DNA of 19,152 nucleotides from JBBQKF01 sp038326615 (GTDB lineage: Bacteria; Bacillota; Clostridia; Saccharofermentanales; UBA5734): the NCBI GenBank assembly GCA_038326615.1, contig JBBQKF010000062.1, positions 1-19,152 of the forward strand, given 5' to 3'. The position numbers and the translations under genes were made by a program. Below, piece by piece: positions 7,429 to 15,117 of this stretch. The notes under the pieces are model-generated. The model was not told the origin of the DNA. It was given only the letters and a program-made list of their open reading frames with translations, and did not search any database. Each line of letters begins with the position of its first letter. Positions within the stretch are counted from its first letter, which is position 1.

Positions 7429-9098
7429 CTCATTTCCTTCCTTTTGGTATCAATAAAGAATTTTATGAGTTCTAAAACGTTATAGGGCATTTGGGATCTA
7501 ATGATAGCGGAAGCAAATGGGATTGAAAAAGGCTTTGGCTTAAAAGCATAAAACCTACTTTCCCAAGATGTTGGCGCAAATTTTTCCTTGGCGTGATGCA
7601 GCGACTTAAAGTCATATAGTTGTGTCATATGGTCATATAGATATGTAAAAACCTTTTCATTAACGGAGGGATTATCATTCGAACTTACATTATATAAGGG
7701 AGACAGTCCCATTGTGCATTCGGTATACCCTTCTTCTTTGAATTTCATAAAGGCCTCATATATGATCATCTCAATTGCGCCTGCTTTTCCATTGGGATCT
7801 CTTCTGGTAATTTCTGCAATGTATCCTTTCAGGTATGGATTAAACACAACATATGCATTCACTTTATCTTCCGAATCAATAGCACAAAAGTATCTTCTGT
7901 TATAAGGGGCATCAAAATTATTCTTGCCTAGCATAAAAATAAGTTCAGGGGAACCTTTTGCCATTAACCAATTTTTTGAAATCTGTTCCATTTGTTTAAT
8001 ATATATCTGGCTTTCTTCTTTTGCCATATCTATCTCTTTCACATAAAGCCCATCTTTCACGGCATGATTAATAGCAGCTCTTACTTTGGCTACAGCCCCA
8101 CCTTTCAAGCTATACTCTGACAGATTAAAGTTTGCATCCTCTCCACATTTTAAAAAGCCAAATCCAAAATTTTTATATATATGTATGTAATCATCAGTAA
8201 TATTCATCAGTAAAAGATCTAAAGCGTTTTCCTCAGCAAATTGTGTTAGTTCATGCATAAACTCATTTGCATCACCTTCACTACATATAATATCTCCACA
8301 TATAGCCATAACGTTCCCAACAATAGTATAGGAGCAAACACCTTCAACCTCTTTAGAAAAAAAATACAATTTATCATTTTCTAAAGACAAGTAAGACATG
8401 GGATTGAATCCAAATTTTAAAACCAGGGATCTAACCTTTTCCACATTTGGATTTTCAGTAAATAGACGATTTAAGTTAGAGCCCATTAACAATGTAATCG
8501 CGCCAACAATAAATGCCCAAAAGATAAATAACACAGTATCATTAAAAATTTTAATCCCTAATGATGCTTGCATCGTGTTTGCTTGCCCATTTAACAAAAT
8601 TACCTGAAAAATTCCATTTGTGCTGATATTTAAAGACTGATCCAATAATTGTATGCTAATTTGGTAATATCCAAAAATAACTAAAAAGGCGCTTCCTAAA
8701 TAGAATATGGCTCTTAAAGAATGGTTTTTTAAAGGCATTCTCCTAAAGTGAGATTTGTTAAATACAAGTAACAATATCAAAGAAATATCTATAAAAACAT
8801 AAAACGGTGTAAGTGTATGTATGTGAATTAAATGACCCATTATTGAAATTGTAGCTGCAAATATAGAAATGATCCAAGCAACATAACTTCGCTTTACCAA
8901 ACCTGCGGCAATCACAATCATTAGAACGCCGGATACAATAGAAAATGCATGATGCAAAGTCAATTCACTCATGTTTAATGTTCTGTTGAGAATCTCTTCA
9001 TCAAGATCAATATATCTGAAGGGCAATGAATACCAAATATTCCTTAGCCCGCTGAGAAAAACCAATGCAATTATAAATGGTATTAAAATTCGTTTCAT
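7425..9098 (-). CDS. MprF-like aminoacyl-phosphatidylglycerol synthase (DUF2156), short membrane part
   Basis: This 557-aa protein has about six predicted N-terminal membrane helices (roughly residues 3-210), followed by a cytoplasmic GNAT-fold DUF2156 domain (about 230-545). The domain opens with GFNPMSYLSLENDKLYFFS and ends with FKSLHHAKEKFAPTSWESRF, both close to the MprF C-terminal domain, which transfers an amino acid from aminoacyl-tRNA to phosphatidylglycerol. Full MprF proteins are about 840 aa with up to 14 helices, so the flippase part is reduced and flipping may be absent. Which amino acid is used cannot be read from the sequence. The ATG at 9098 is chosen for its GAAGGGGATCAA ribosome binding site; an in-frame upstream start at 9158 lacks one. 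The product likely lowers the negative charge of the membrane and so affects cationic peptide or acid stress. It forms an operon with the following hydrolase. Confidence 0.82.
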   Translation of the reverse strand: MKRILIPFIIALVFLSGLRNIWYSLPFRYIDLDEEILNRTLNMSELTLHHAFSIVSGVLMIVIAAGLVKRSYVAWIISIFAATISIMGHLIHIHTLTPFYVFIDISLILLLVFNKSHFRRMPLKNHSLRAIFYLGSAFLVIFGYYQISIQLLDQSLNISTNGIFQVILLNGQANTMQASLGIKIFNDTVLFIFWAFIVGAITLLMGSNLNRLFTENPNVEKVRSLVLKFGFNPMSYLSLENDKLYFFSKEVEGVCSYTIVGNVMAICGDIICSEGDANEFMHELTQFAEENALDLLLMNITDDYIHIYKNFGFGFLKCGEDANFNLSEYSLKGGAVAKVRAAINHAVKDGLYVKEIDMAKEESQIYIKQMEQISKNWLMAKGSPELIFMLGKNNFDAPYNRRYFCAIDSEDKVNAYVVFNPYLKGYIAEITRRDPNGKAGAIEMIIYEAFMKFKEEGYTECTMGLSPLYNVSSNDNPSVNEKVFTYLYDHMTQLYDFKSLHHAKEKFAPTSWESRFYAFKPKPFSIPFASAIIRSQMPYNVLELIKFFIDTKRKEMR

Positions 9099-9168
9099 TT
9101 GATCCCCTTCTTGGCGTATCAATTCTGCTAACACAATGTACCTTGTAATTATAACCATTATTTTACTA

Positions 9169-9177
9169 ATTATAGCA
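9169..9177 (-). promoter_or_regulatory. Extended -10 promoter for the MprF-like/hydrolase operon
   Basis: On the - strand the sequence reads TGC-TATAAT, an extended -10 element, with TATAAT at 9174-9169. The -35 region (GTTACC at 17-base spacing) is poor, as extended -10 promoters allow. Transcription would begin near 9162, about 64 bases before the chosen start at 9098. Confidence 0.5.
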
Positions 9178-9245
9178 TAAAATAAAAATCAGGTAACTTA
9201 AAAACAGCCATTTAAATAATTGCCTGTGAAATTAGACAATTTATA

Positions 9246-9288
9246 TACACTTGTTTAAATTTTAGACAATTGTACGCTTTTGTATATT
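9246..9288 (+). promoter_or_regulatory. Putative promoter/operator region of the TolC-like gene
   Basis: TACACTTGT (9246-9254) and TTGTTTAAAT (9251-9260) recur in inverted orientation in the tetR upstream region. TTAGACAATT occurs twice, at 9232-9241 and 9262-9271, 30 bases apart, about three helical turns. A weak promoter TTTAGA-N16-TATATT spans 9261-9288. The shared words suggest that the TetR protein encoded at 10664-11251 acts here; this is inference. Confidence 0.4.
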
Positions 9289-9358
9289 TCAAGAATATCA
9301 GATCCCCAGTAGAATAAAAAATAAAGTGAAATTGAAACATAGAAAGGACAATGAGAAT

Positions 9359-10660
9359 ATGAAAAAAAGAGCAGTATATTTTGTGATGATAGGGATCTTG
9401 CTTATCGGAAATTTAACCCCAGTATTTGCCGAGTCAAGCACTTCAACTGGCAATGCAATTATGACAACGCAGGAGGCAGTAACTACTGAAAAAGCCATAG
9501 CGACTGAAAAAGCCATCACTATAAGTAGTGAGCCGATTAAACTTTCCTTGCAGGAAGCAACTCTTATTATGACAACAAAAGGAACGCGTGCCGAAACCGC
9601 TGATTTGAACCGAAAATCGGATATTGCGGTGGCAAATGGCTATTCTGAAAAAGCAAGCACCATCAAAAAAACATTAGATGGACTGGATCAGTTGTACCAG
9701 GCGGAGTCTTTATATGGCGATAACTTCACTATAGCGACGGGCTACACCAGTAGCATGGTTATGCAGTTGAGCTATGAAGCGCAGGTGGCCGGCGCTACTC
9801 AGAATAACAAAAAGATCCTAAATTTAAGAAGAAGTTTTGCACAAGAAAATCAACAGAACAATTACCAGGCAGACTTGAATAAAATTCAGGAGGATACCGT
9901 CATGATGTATGGTAATGTTCTTCTGGCACAAGATAACTACAAAATTGCAACAGACAACTTAATCGTTCAACAAAAAATCATGAAGACGATTAATGCAAAA
10001 AAAAGTGTTGGGCTGTTGTCTAAAAAAGATGTGTTACAGGCTCAAACGGCGGTGATGGACGCAGAAAAAGAAGTTAGAACTTCAAAAACCAAGATGGCGT
10101 ATGCCCATATGAGTTTTAACTATTTGCTTGGATTTGGGGTACTGCAGCCAGTTACTTTTACAGACAAATTGGCGGAGACTACAACCGAAGGGATAGATGT
10201 TGAGCTGGCCATTGAAAGTGCAAGAAACAACAGAAATGAAATAAAAGGGGCAAACTTTGCAAAAGAAATTTATAAGATTTTGTTGAATGACGTGAGTGCC
10301 TATCCAAAATCTTCATCAACATATTTAACCGCACAGATCAATCTCTTGACTGCTGAAAAAACGGCGAAAGACGCGTGGGTCCAAATTGAAATTGACATTC
10401 GCAACAGAGCGGCAGAAGTGGAAGACAAAGAGGCGGCCCTAATAGCGGCTAAAGCGCTTCAAAACTATGCAGAAGAAGGCGTTCGGCTGATCACCCTCAC
10501 AAACGAAGAAGGCCTTAGCACAGTGGATGAGCTTTTGAATGCACAAGTAAGCTACTATAAATCCAAGTTGAATGTTGCAAAGGCAATATCTGATTACAAC
10601 ATATCCTTAAAGGAGTTGAAGGATGCCCAAGGGGTTGGTACCATGAGAATACCACTTTAA
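9359..10660 (+). CDS. TolC-family exported efflux protein
   Basis: This 433-aa protein carries a signal peptide (Lys-rich start, hydrophobic 5-20, probable cleavage after VFA at residue 24) and two TolC/OEP-type repeats. The repeats are long alpha-helical segments including AKKSVGLLSKKDVLQAQTA and NEEGLSTVDELLNAQVSYY, the paired motifs of outer membrane efflux proteins. In diderm bacteria TolC forms the outer-membrane exit duct of a tripartite pump; here neighbouring HlyD and ABC-2 genes imply a pump partner, yet nothing else in the window indicates an outer membrane. The ATG at 9359 gives the standard MKK signal start; a GTG at 9326 would add charged residues ahead of it. Just after the signal is a short TEKAIA/TEKAIT repeat from an 18-bp tandem duplication. 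It converges on tetR with only three bases between the stops. Confidence 0.8.
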   Translation: MKKRAVYFVMIGILLIGNLTPVFAESSTSTGNAIMTTQEAVTTEKAIATEKAITISSEPIKLSLQEATLIMTTKGTRAETADLNRKSDIAVANGYSEKASTIKKTLDGLDQLYQAESLYGDNFTIATGYTSSMVMQLSYEAQVAGATQNNKKILNLRRSFAQENQQNNYQADLNKIQEDTVMMYGNVLLAQDNYKIATDNLIVQQKIMKTINAKKSVGLLSKKDVLQAQTAVMDAEKEVRTSKTKMAYAHMSFNYLLGFGVLQPVTFTDKLAETTTEGIDVELAIESARNNRNEIKGANFAKEIYKILLNDVSAYPKSSSTYLTAQINLLTAEKTAKDAWVQIEIDIRNRAAEVEDKEAALIAAKALQNYAEEGVRLITLTNEEGLSTVDELLNAQVSYYKSKLNVAKAISDYNISLKELKDAQGVGTMRIPL

Positions 10661-10663
10661 CAA

Positions 10664-11251
10664 TTACTTTCGGGGTGCTTTGCTCGCCGCAAACCGCTCC
10701 AATGCCTGTGCGGCAGTTCCTGAAATAATTTGATCCAGTATGAATATAACTTCCTCTGGAGATTTCTTCATGCCACTCATGATCCAGTCTTCAAGAAGGG
10801 CGGCAAATGAAACACTATAAAAATGAGTGATGTATTGAAAATCGGTTTGATTAATATCGATGCCTTTTGATTTTTCATTTAAAAAAGAAGTACTGATAGC
10901 AAAGGCTTCTTTGTAGAAGTAGCGTTTAATAGAATCCCGGTTCACGGAATGAAGGATACACAAGGTAAGCAACTCGTTTTTTTGTATATACTTAAGCAGA
11001 TAAATGCCGGCCTCCTGCCAGGAAAGGAAATTGTCATTCTCTTTCATAGCTGAGACAATTTCCTGATTTATTATCCACTCAAGAAGATCGTAGATATCTT
11101 GAAAATGATAATAGAAAGTTTGCCGGTTAAGACCACAATTTTCAACAAGTTCTCGTATGCTAATTTTTGTGATAGGCTTAGAAGCCATGAGTGACTTGAG
11201 GGAATTGGCCATTGCAGTTTTTGTTAAATCTGTCTTTACAATATAAGGCAT
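10664..11251 (-). CDS. TetR-family transcriptional repressor
   Basis: This 195-aa DNA-binding regulator has the TetR helix-turn-helix near residues 29-50 (KISIRELVENCG, then NRQTFYYHF) and a C-terminal all-helical ligand domain of the short DhaS-like (TetR_C_8) type. The ATG at 11251 is favoured by AGGAG eight bases upstream; the in-frame ATG at 11308 would add 19 basic residues and would lie within the promoter. It is divergent from the small-protein/HlyD/permease operon and convergent with the TolC-like gene. TetR proteins beside efflux genes usually repress those genes until a substrate binds, and overlapping face-to-face promoters at 11273-11325 fit autoregulation. The ligand is unknown. 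Confidence 0.88.
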   Translation of the reverse strand: MPYIVKTDLTKTAMANSLKSLMASKPITKISIRELVENCGLNRQTFYYHFQDIYDLLEWIINQEIVSAMKENDNFLSWQEAGIYLLKYIQKNELLTLCILHSVNRDSIKRYFYKEAFAISTSFLNEKSKGIDINQTDFQYITHFYSVSFAALLEDWIMSGMKKSPEEVIFILDQIISGTAAQALERFAASKAPRK

Positions 11252-11272
11252 ATTATGTCTCCTGAATCTGAT

Positions 11273-11301
11273 TTGTAGAATTTTTACTATAGTCCTATTA
11301 T
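11273..11301 (+). promoter_or_regulatory. Promoter for the small protein/HlyD/ABC-2 operon
   Basis: TTGTAG (11273-11278) and TATTAT (11296-11301) are separated by 17 bases. The -10 overlaps the -10 of the opposing tetR promoter, so occupancy of one excludes the other. The candidate operator at 11307-11330 sits at the expected start site, where a repressor would block it. Confidence 0.5.
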
Positions 11302-11325
11302 GAAACATTTAAACAAATAGTACAA
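11297..11325 (-). promoter_or_regulatory. tetR promoter
   Basis: Read on the - strand, TTGTAC (11325-11320) and CATAAT (11302-11297) are separated by exactly 17 bases. The spacer contains the TTGTTTAAAT word that is shared with the TolC-gene upstream region, as expected for an autoregulated TetR gene. The start site would be near 11290, about 40 bases before the ATG. Confidence 0.5.
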
Positions 11326-11330
11326 GTGTA
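11307..11330. promoter_or_regulatory. Candidate TetR operator
   Basis: ATTTAAACAA (11307-11316) and ACAAGTGTA (11322-11330) are reverse complements of TTGTTTAAAT (9251-9260) and TACACTTGT (9246-9254) upstream of the TolC-like gene. The words overlap there but are nine bases further apart here. The element lies between the divergent genes and over both promoters. Symmetry is weak (ATTT-N4-AAAT within it), so the exact operator is uncertain. Confidence 0.4.
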
Positions 11331-11375
11331 AAAAATTGAACAGGTAGTGTGAAAAGAGAGAAAAGAGGTAAGAAA

Positions 11376-11720
11376 ATGGGAATGGAAGGGAGCTACAGGA
11401 TAACGCTAAAGAGCCAGTTGGGGCCCAAGAACGGAATATTTGTGGTTAGTGAGCAGGGAAAAAAACTTCTAGTTACCTTCACATTTTTAGGGCGGGAGAA
11501 TATATTAATTGGCAGGGAAATGACAGGAAATTTTAAAATCGAGGGGGAAATAACAACCCCACTGGGTTTGCGCCAATGTCAGGTCAATGGACAGTTAACT
11601 AGCATTGGATTCAGTGCAAATATAATAATTAATGGTAAGAGTTATCCAATAACCGGAATGAAGGTGGATGACAAGTTGGAAGGGGAAGGCAAAAAAAATG
11701 GACAAGGAAATAATAATTAA
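11376..11720 (+). CDS. Small beta-rich protein of unknown function in an efflux operon
   Basis: This 114-aa protein has no signal peptide or membrane helix. It consists of alternating short strands with repeated Gly turns and the recurring theme 'T(P)xGxxxxxxxGxL': SQLGPKNGIF near 18-27 and TTPLGLRQCQVNGQL near 59-73, ending in YPITGMK. This resembles a family of small, probably beta-barrel or lipocalin-like proteins whose members start GTYxxxxxTPxGPxxG; their function is not established, and binding of a small ligand is only a guess. The ATG at 11376 is chosen because GAGGTAAG precedes it; the GTG at 11349 adds only basic residues. The 3' end overlaps the HlyD gene by 23 bases, so they are cotranscribed. 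It might help present or sense the pump substrate (inference). Confidence 0.7.
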   Translation: MGMEGSYRITLKSQLGPKNGIFVVSEQGKKLLVTFTFLGRENILIGREMTGNFKIEGEITTPLGLRQCQVNGQLTSIGFSANIIINGKSYPITGMKVDDKLEGEGKKNGQGNNN

Positions 11721-12693
11721 AGAGAAACGCTTATCAAAAGGCAAAATTATAGTAGGAGTAATATTAATTATTGCTTTATTGGGAAGCAGCGCCATATTTG
11801 CGGCCGTTCAAAGGCAGCAACCAAATCAATTGATCATCCAGGGAAGCGTGAAGATGGAAGAAACTAATTTAAATTCAAAGTTGGCAGGAACCATTGAGGA
11901 AGTTTTTGTTCAAGAAGGTGATTTGGTGAAGGCTGGAGATCCACTCATAAAGTTGACCAGCGAAACGGTGGAAGCAAAATTGCAGCAGGCGTAAGGTGCT
12001 AAAGCGGCAGCGGAAGCGCTGGCAGGCAAGGCAGCTGCGGGAGCTAGAGATCAGGAAGTGGCACAGGCAAAAGCCGCATATGATTATGCGCAGAAGACGT
12101 ATGACAGAATGAAAACTCTCGTAGAGCAGGAAGCGATTTCTACGGCGACCTTTGATCAGGTGGAAGCCCAATATACAGCAGCAAAAGAAGTCTATGACAT
12201 GGCGACTGAAGGAGCCAGAAGTGAAGATAAGGCGGCTGCAAACGCATTGGTCCAGCAGGCAGGAGGAGCTGTGGCAGAAGTAAACAGTTATTTGGATGAT
12301 TCTGTTATTAAAGCACCTATGGATGGAGTGGTAACTGCCATAAATGTAAGTGCAGGAGAACTTATTTCTACAGGAATGCCTCTTGCAGCGGTAACGGCAA
12401 TGGATGCATCATGGGTTGAAGTGAATGTGAAGGAGACAGACTTGTCTCAGGTTGAATTAGGACAGAAAGTGACGCTGAAAATAGCGGCTTATCCAAACAC
12501 GGTCTTTGAAGGAAAAGTGATAAGAGTTAGTGCAAAGCCAGATTTTGCAATAAAGAGGGCGACGAATGAAAACGGTGATTTTGATGTATTGTCGTATGGC
12601 GTTAAAATAAAGCTTGTCAATGTTGAAAAAAATCTCTATCCGAACATGACGGTACTGGTTGATTTTGGGAAAAGAGAAGGTCTGGATAAATGA
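11698..12693 (+). pseudogene. HlyD-family adaptor (membrane fusion) gene interrupted by an in-frame UAA
   Basis: Two open stretches in the same frame are separated by one stop codon, TAA at 11992-11994 (codon 99). Upstream lie the ATG at 11698 with AGGGGAAGG, a membrane anchor (about 17-36) and the biotinyl-lipoyl half GTIEEVFVQEGDLVKAGDPL. Downstream lie the helical hairpin, the second lipoyl half SVIKAPMDGVVTAINVSAGEL and the beta-barrel domain, ending normally and overlapping the next gene by ATGA. The full product would be about 331 aa, the normal length for YbhG/EmrA-like adaptors that link an inner membrane pump to TolC. The context LQQA-stop-GAKAAAEA fits a CAA (Gln) to TAA change. There is no frameshift or other stop, so the lesion is recent, a sequencing error, or suppressed. 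A GTG at 12058 could restart translation but has no well-placed ribosome binding site. Confidence 0.85.
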
Positions 12694-13856
12694 GAACTTT
12701 TATTACAGAAAGTATTATCACTTTTAATGAATTCAAGCGAAAGCATCCCAGACTTATCATGGCAATACTGGTTTTTGTAATAGTGCCAGTTGCATCAAGT
12801 GCCCTTTTAGGAGTTGAAATGAAAGCAGACGTTTCTGTTTCAATTCCCACCGTGGTGATGGACAACGATAATAGTGCCTTCAGTAAAGACTATATTCAAT
12901 ATATCGAAGAAAGTGACATTTTTCAGATAGAAAAGTACGCGGATAATTATCAGGAGATGGAAAAGGAAATTTTTGAAGGGAAAGCTTATGCTGGTGTTAT
13001 TATCCCCGAGGATTTTTCGAAGGACCTACTGGCGGGAGTAGCGCCCAAGATTCTAACTATTTATGATGGATCCACGATGGCTGTCATCGTTTCTTCCAAA
13101 GCATCTATGATGGAAACTTTAATGACTGTCAAGGCGGGCTATATGGCTAAGATTTTCCAGGGGAAACAAAATGTTGTGCCGGGACAGATAATGAATCAGG
13201 TGATGCCCATATCGACAACTTTCCGAACACTCTACAATCCATCAAAAAGTTTTAGGAACTTCATACTTCCTGGCTTACTTGCGGCAATCGTTCAAGTTTC
13301 AATGGCGATAACAGGAGCGGAGCGCGGATATGAAAATCAGCATAAAAAAATGACCTTTATGAAACACATGAAAACTGTGCTAGTTTGGAGCGCTGTAGGC
13401 GCCATGTCAATTATTCTCTGCCTTTCTTTACAATGGATATTTTTTGGCATGCCATTAAGGGGGACAATCATGGGAGGGATATTGCTGACGTTCCTGTTCT
13501 CAACGGCAATCACCTTAATGGGATATGTGCTGGGTTCGTTTTTTGATGATCGGGCGTTCTGCACCCAAATTTCCTGTATCCTGGTTTTGCCGACGGCAAT
13601 ACTCGGAGGATACACCTGGCCGGTGCTAGCGATGCCTACTGTTGTTCAATATCTGGTAAAAGTGATTCCTTTTACTTATTATGGTGAGGCGGTGAGAAAT
13701 CTTTGCCTGAAACCTATGGAATTCAGACACATACTGCCTGAGATTTTTTTTATGGTGGGTTTTGTAATTGTTGAATTGGTTGCGCTTGCCCTTGTGAAGC
13801 GCAGTAAAAATGCGGTGAGGGGAGATCATGAAATATGTCAAATGAAAGTAGCTTGA
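12690..13856 (+). CDS. ABC-2 type transporter permease (first of pair)
   Basis: This 388-aa protein has the ABC2_membrane_3 (YbhS/YbhR-like) layout: one N-terminal membrane helix (about 20-40), a large extracytoplasmic domain (about 45-185) containing VVMDNDNSAFSKDYIQY and AYAGVIIPEDFSKDL, and then five helices from about 190 onward. The typical junction LYNPSKSFRNFILPGLL is at about 219-235 of the folded order, just ahead of the helical bundle. Such permeases form heterodimers that export drugs or other hydrophobic compounds, powered by a separate or fused ABC ATPase. None is encoded here. It starts in an ATGA overlap with the HlyD gene and overlaps the second permease by 22 bases. Confidence 0.88.
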   Translation: MRTFITESIITFNEFKRKHPRLIMAILVFVIVPVASSALLGVEMKADVSVSIPTVVMDNDNSAFSKDYIQYIEESDIFQIEKYADNYQEMEKEIFEGKAYAGVIIPEDFSKDLLAGVAPKILTIYDGSTMAVIVSSKASMMETLMTVKAGYMAKIFQGKQNVVPGQIMNQVMPISTTFRTLYNPSKSFRNFILPGLLAAIVQVSMAITGAERGYENQHKKMTFMKHMKTVLVWSAVGAMSIILCLSLQWIFFGMPLRGTIMGGILLTFLFSTAITLMGYVLGSFFDDRAFCTQISCILVLPTAILGGYTWPVLAMPTVVQYLVKVIPFTYYGEAVRNLCLKPMEFRHILPEIFFMVGFVIVELVALALVKRSKNAVRGDHEICQMKVA

Positions 13857-14998
13857 AAGAAAAATTGTTAAAAGTCAGACCTCATCTTATTCTTGTATTT
13901 ATACCACTCTTATTTACAATTATATTTGGATGGGTGATGAGCCCTGTGTACGTCCAAAATATTCCGCTTGCTGTATTTGACATGGATAATTCCACAGAAT
14001 CAAGGGAAATCGTTAGCAGTTTTTATGATTGTCCTACGTTTAATATAAACGAAAACTTGCAGTCGGTAAATCTGATTGAAGAAGCTATGCTTCGCGGGGA
14101 CGTGAAGGGGGCATTAATTATTCCAAAAGATTTCGGAAAGGAACTCAAATCAAAAACAGGAGCAGAAGTGCTTCTATTGGCAGATGGAACGAATTTTCTG
14201 GTAGGAAACAATATACAGCTTTATGGAAATACCATTTTATCTATGGCCAATGCCAGCGTTCAAATGAAAATGCTTGAAGCGGGGGGAATGGTTCCTTACG
14301 TGGCGGAGGAGAGCGTCTATACGCTTAATCTTATAGATCGAGTTTTGTACAACCCAGAGTTGGGTTATTTCTACTATTTATTTGCAGCACTTCTGGGGCT
14401 TTTTGTTCAACAGACCATATTGGCTGTTACCCCTACGATTTTGATCGAAGAAAAACACAGATTGCAAGCGCAGAATAACATTTTTGATAGGGGAGAGCAT
14501 AAAATACATGTATTAGCTATTGCCCAAAAAATAGGTTTGTATGCCATGCTAAACACCATAAGCACTATCGGATGCTTTGTGATAGCGGGGAAGTACTTCG
14601 CCTATCCATTGAAAGGGAATCTATTGTATTTACTACTTATTCATGTTGTATTTTTACTTTGTTGCCTAGGCGTTTCCCTTGTACTGGCGGCAATATTTGA
14701 TGATAGTACCCATTGCATCCAATTTGTCATGTTTTTAGCCATTCCAACAGTGCTTAGCAGTGGATATGGCTGGCCAGAATATATGATGGCGCCAGGATTT
14801 GCTACACTAATGAAAGCAGTCTGGCCTTTGTACTATTATATAAATCCATTAAAAGATCTTATGCTGAAAGGTGCAGGATGGGATGTAATTGGTCATTATA
14901 TAATGGGAGGACTTTTATTTGCAGCAGTTTGGATACCTATTGGGCTGGCTTTATATAGTCGCAAAATAAAGATACTGAAAAAGAGTAATTTTATTTAG
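13835..14998 (+). CDS. ABC-2 type transporter permease (second of pair)
   Basis: This 387-aa protein is a paralogue of the preceding gene with the same architecture: an N-terminal helix (about 17-38), an extracytoplasmic domain with AVFDMDNSTESREIVSSF and VKGALIIPKDFGKEL, the VLYNPELGYFYYLFAALLG entry to the helical bundle, and five further helices. Sequence between the two copies has diverged strongly, as expected for a heterodimer rather than a recent duplication. GAGGGGAG at 13817-13824 precedes the ATG inside the end of the first permease. It is the last gene of the operon; only a short CAAAACAGTTTTG hairpin follows, too weak to call a terminator. Its activity depends on an ATPase encoded elsewhere. 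Confidence 0.88.
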   Translation: MSNESSLKEKLLKVRPHLILVFIPLLFTIIFGWVMSPVYVQNIPLAVFDMDNSTESREIVSSFYDCPTFNINENLQSVNLIEEAMLRGDVKGALIIPKDFGKELKSKTGAEVLLLADGTNFLVGNNIQLYGNTILSMANASVQMKMLEAGGMVPYVAEESVYTLNLIDRVLYNPELGYFYYLFAALLGLFVQQTILAVTPTILIEEKHRLQAQNNIFDRGEHKIHVLAIAQKIGLYAMLNTISTIGCFVIAGKYFAYPLKGNLLYLLLIHVVFLLCCLGVSLVLAAIFDDSTHCIQFVMFLAIPTVLSSGYGWPEYMMAPGFATLMKAVWPLYYYINPLKDLMLKGAGWDVIGHYIMGGLLFAAVWIPIGLALYSRKIKILKKSNFI

Positions 14999-15033
14999 TC
15001 TGATAAATCAAAACAGTTTTGCGTTAAAGGGGA

Positions 15034-15062
15034 TTGCAAGTCTAGACAGGAGCGAGTATATT
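15034..15062 (+). promoter_or_regulatory. Promoter for the 65-aa membrane protein gene
   Basis: TTGCAA (15034-15039) and TATATT (15057-15062) are separated by 17 bases, upstream of a gene at 15118. This gives a leader of about 50 bases and suggests that the gene is transcribed separately from the permease operon. Confidence 0.55.
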
Positions 15063-15117
15063 AAGCTTATGTGAAATAATATTAATGTAAAATTTGAATC
15101 ATTGAAGGAGATGCTAG

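Noticed and set aside
11992..11994. Recoding of the stop as selenocysteine or pyrrolysine
   Set aside because: Those use UGA and UAG; this is UAA, and the flanking QA/GA helix suggests a former Gln.
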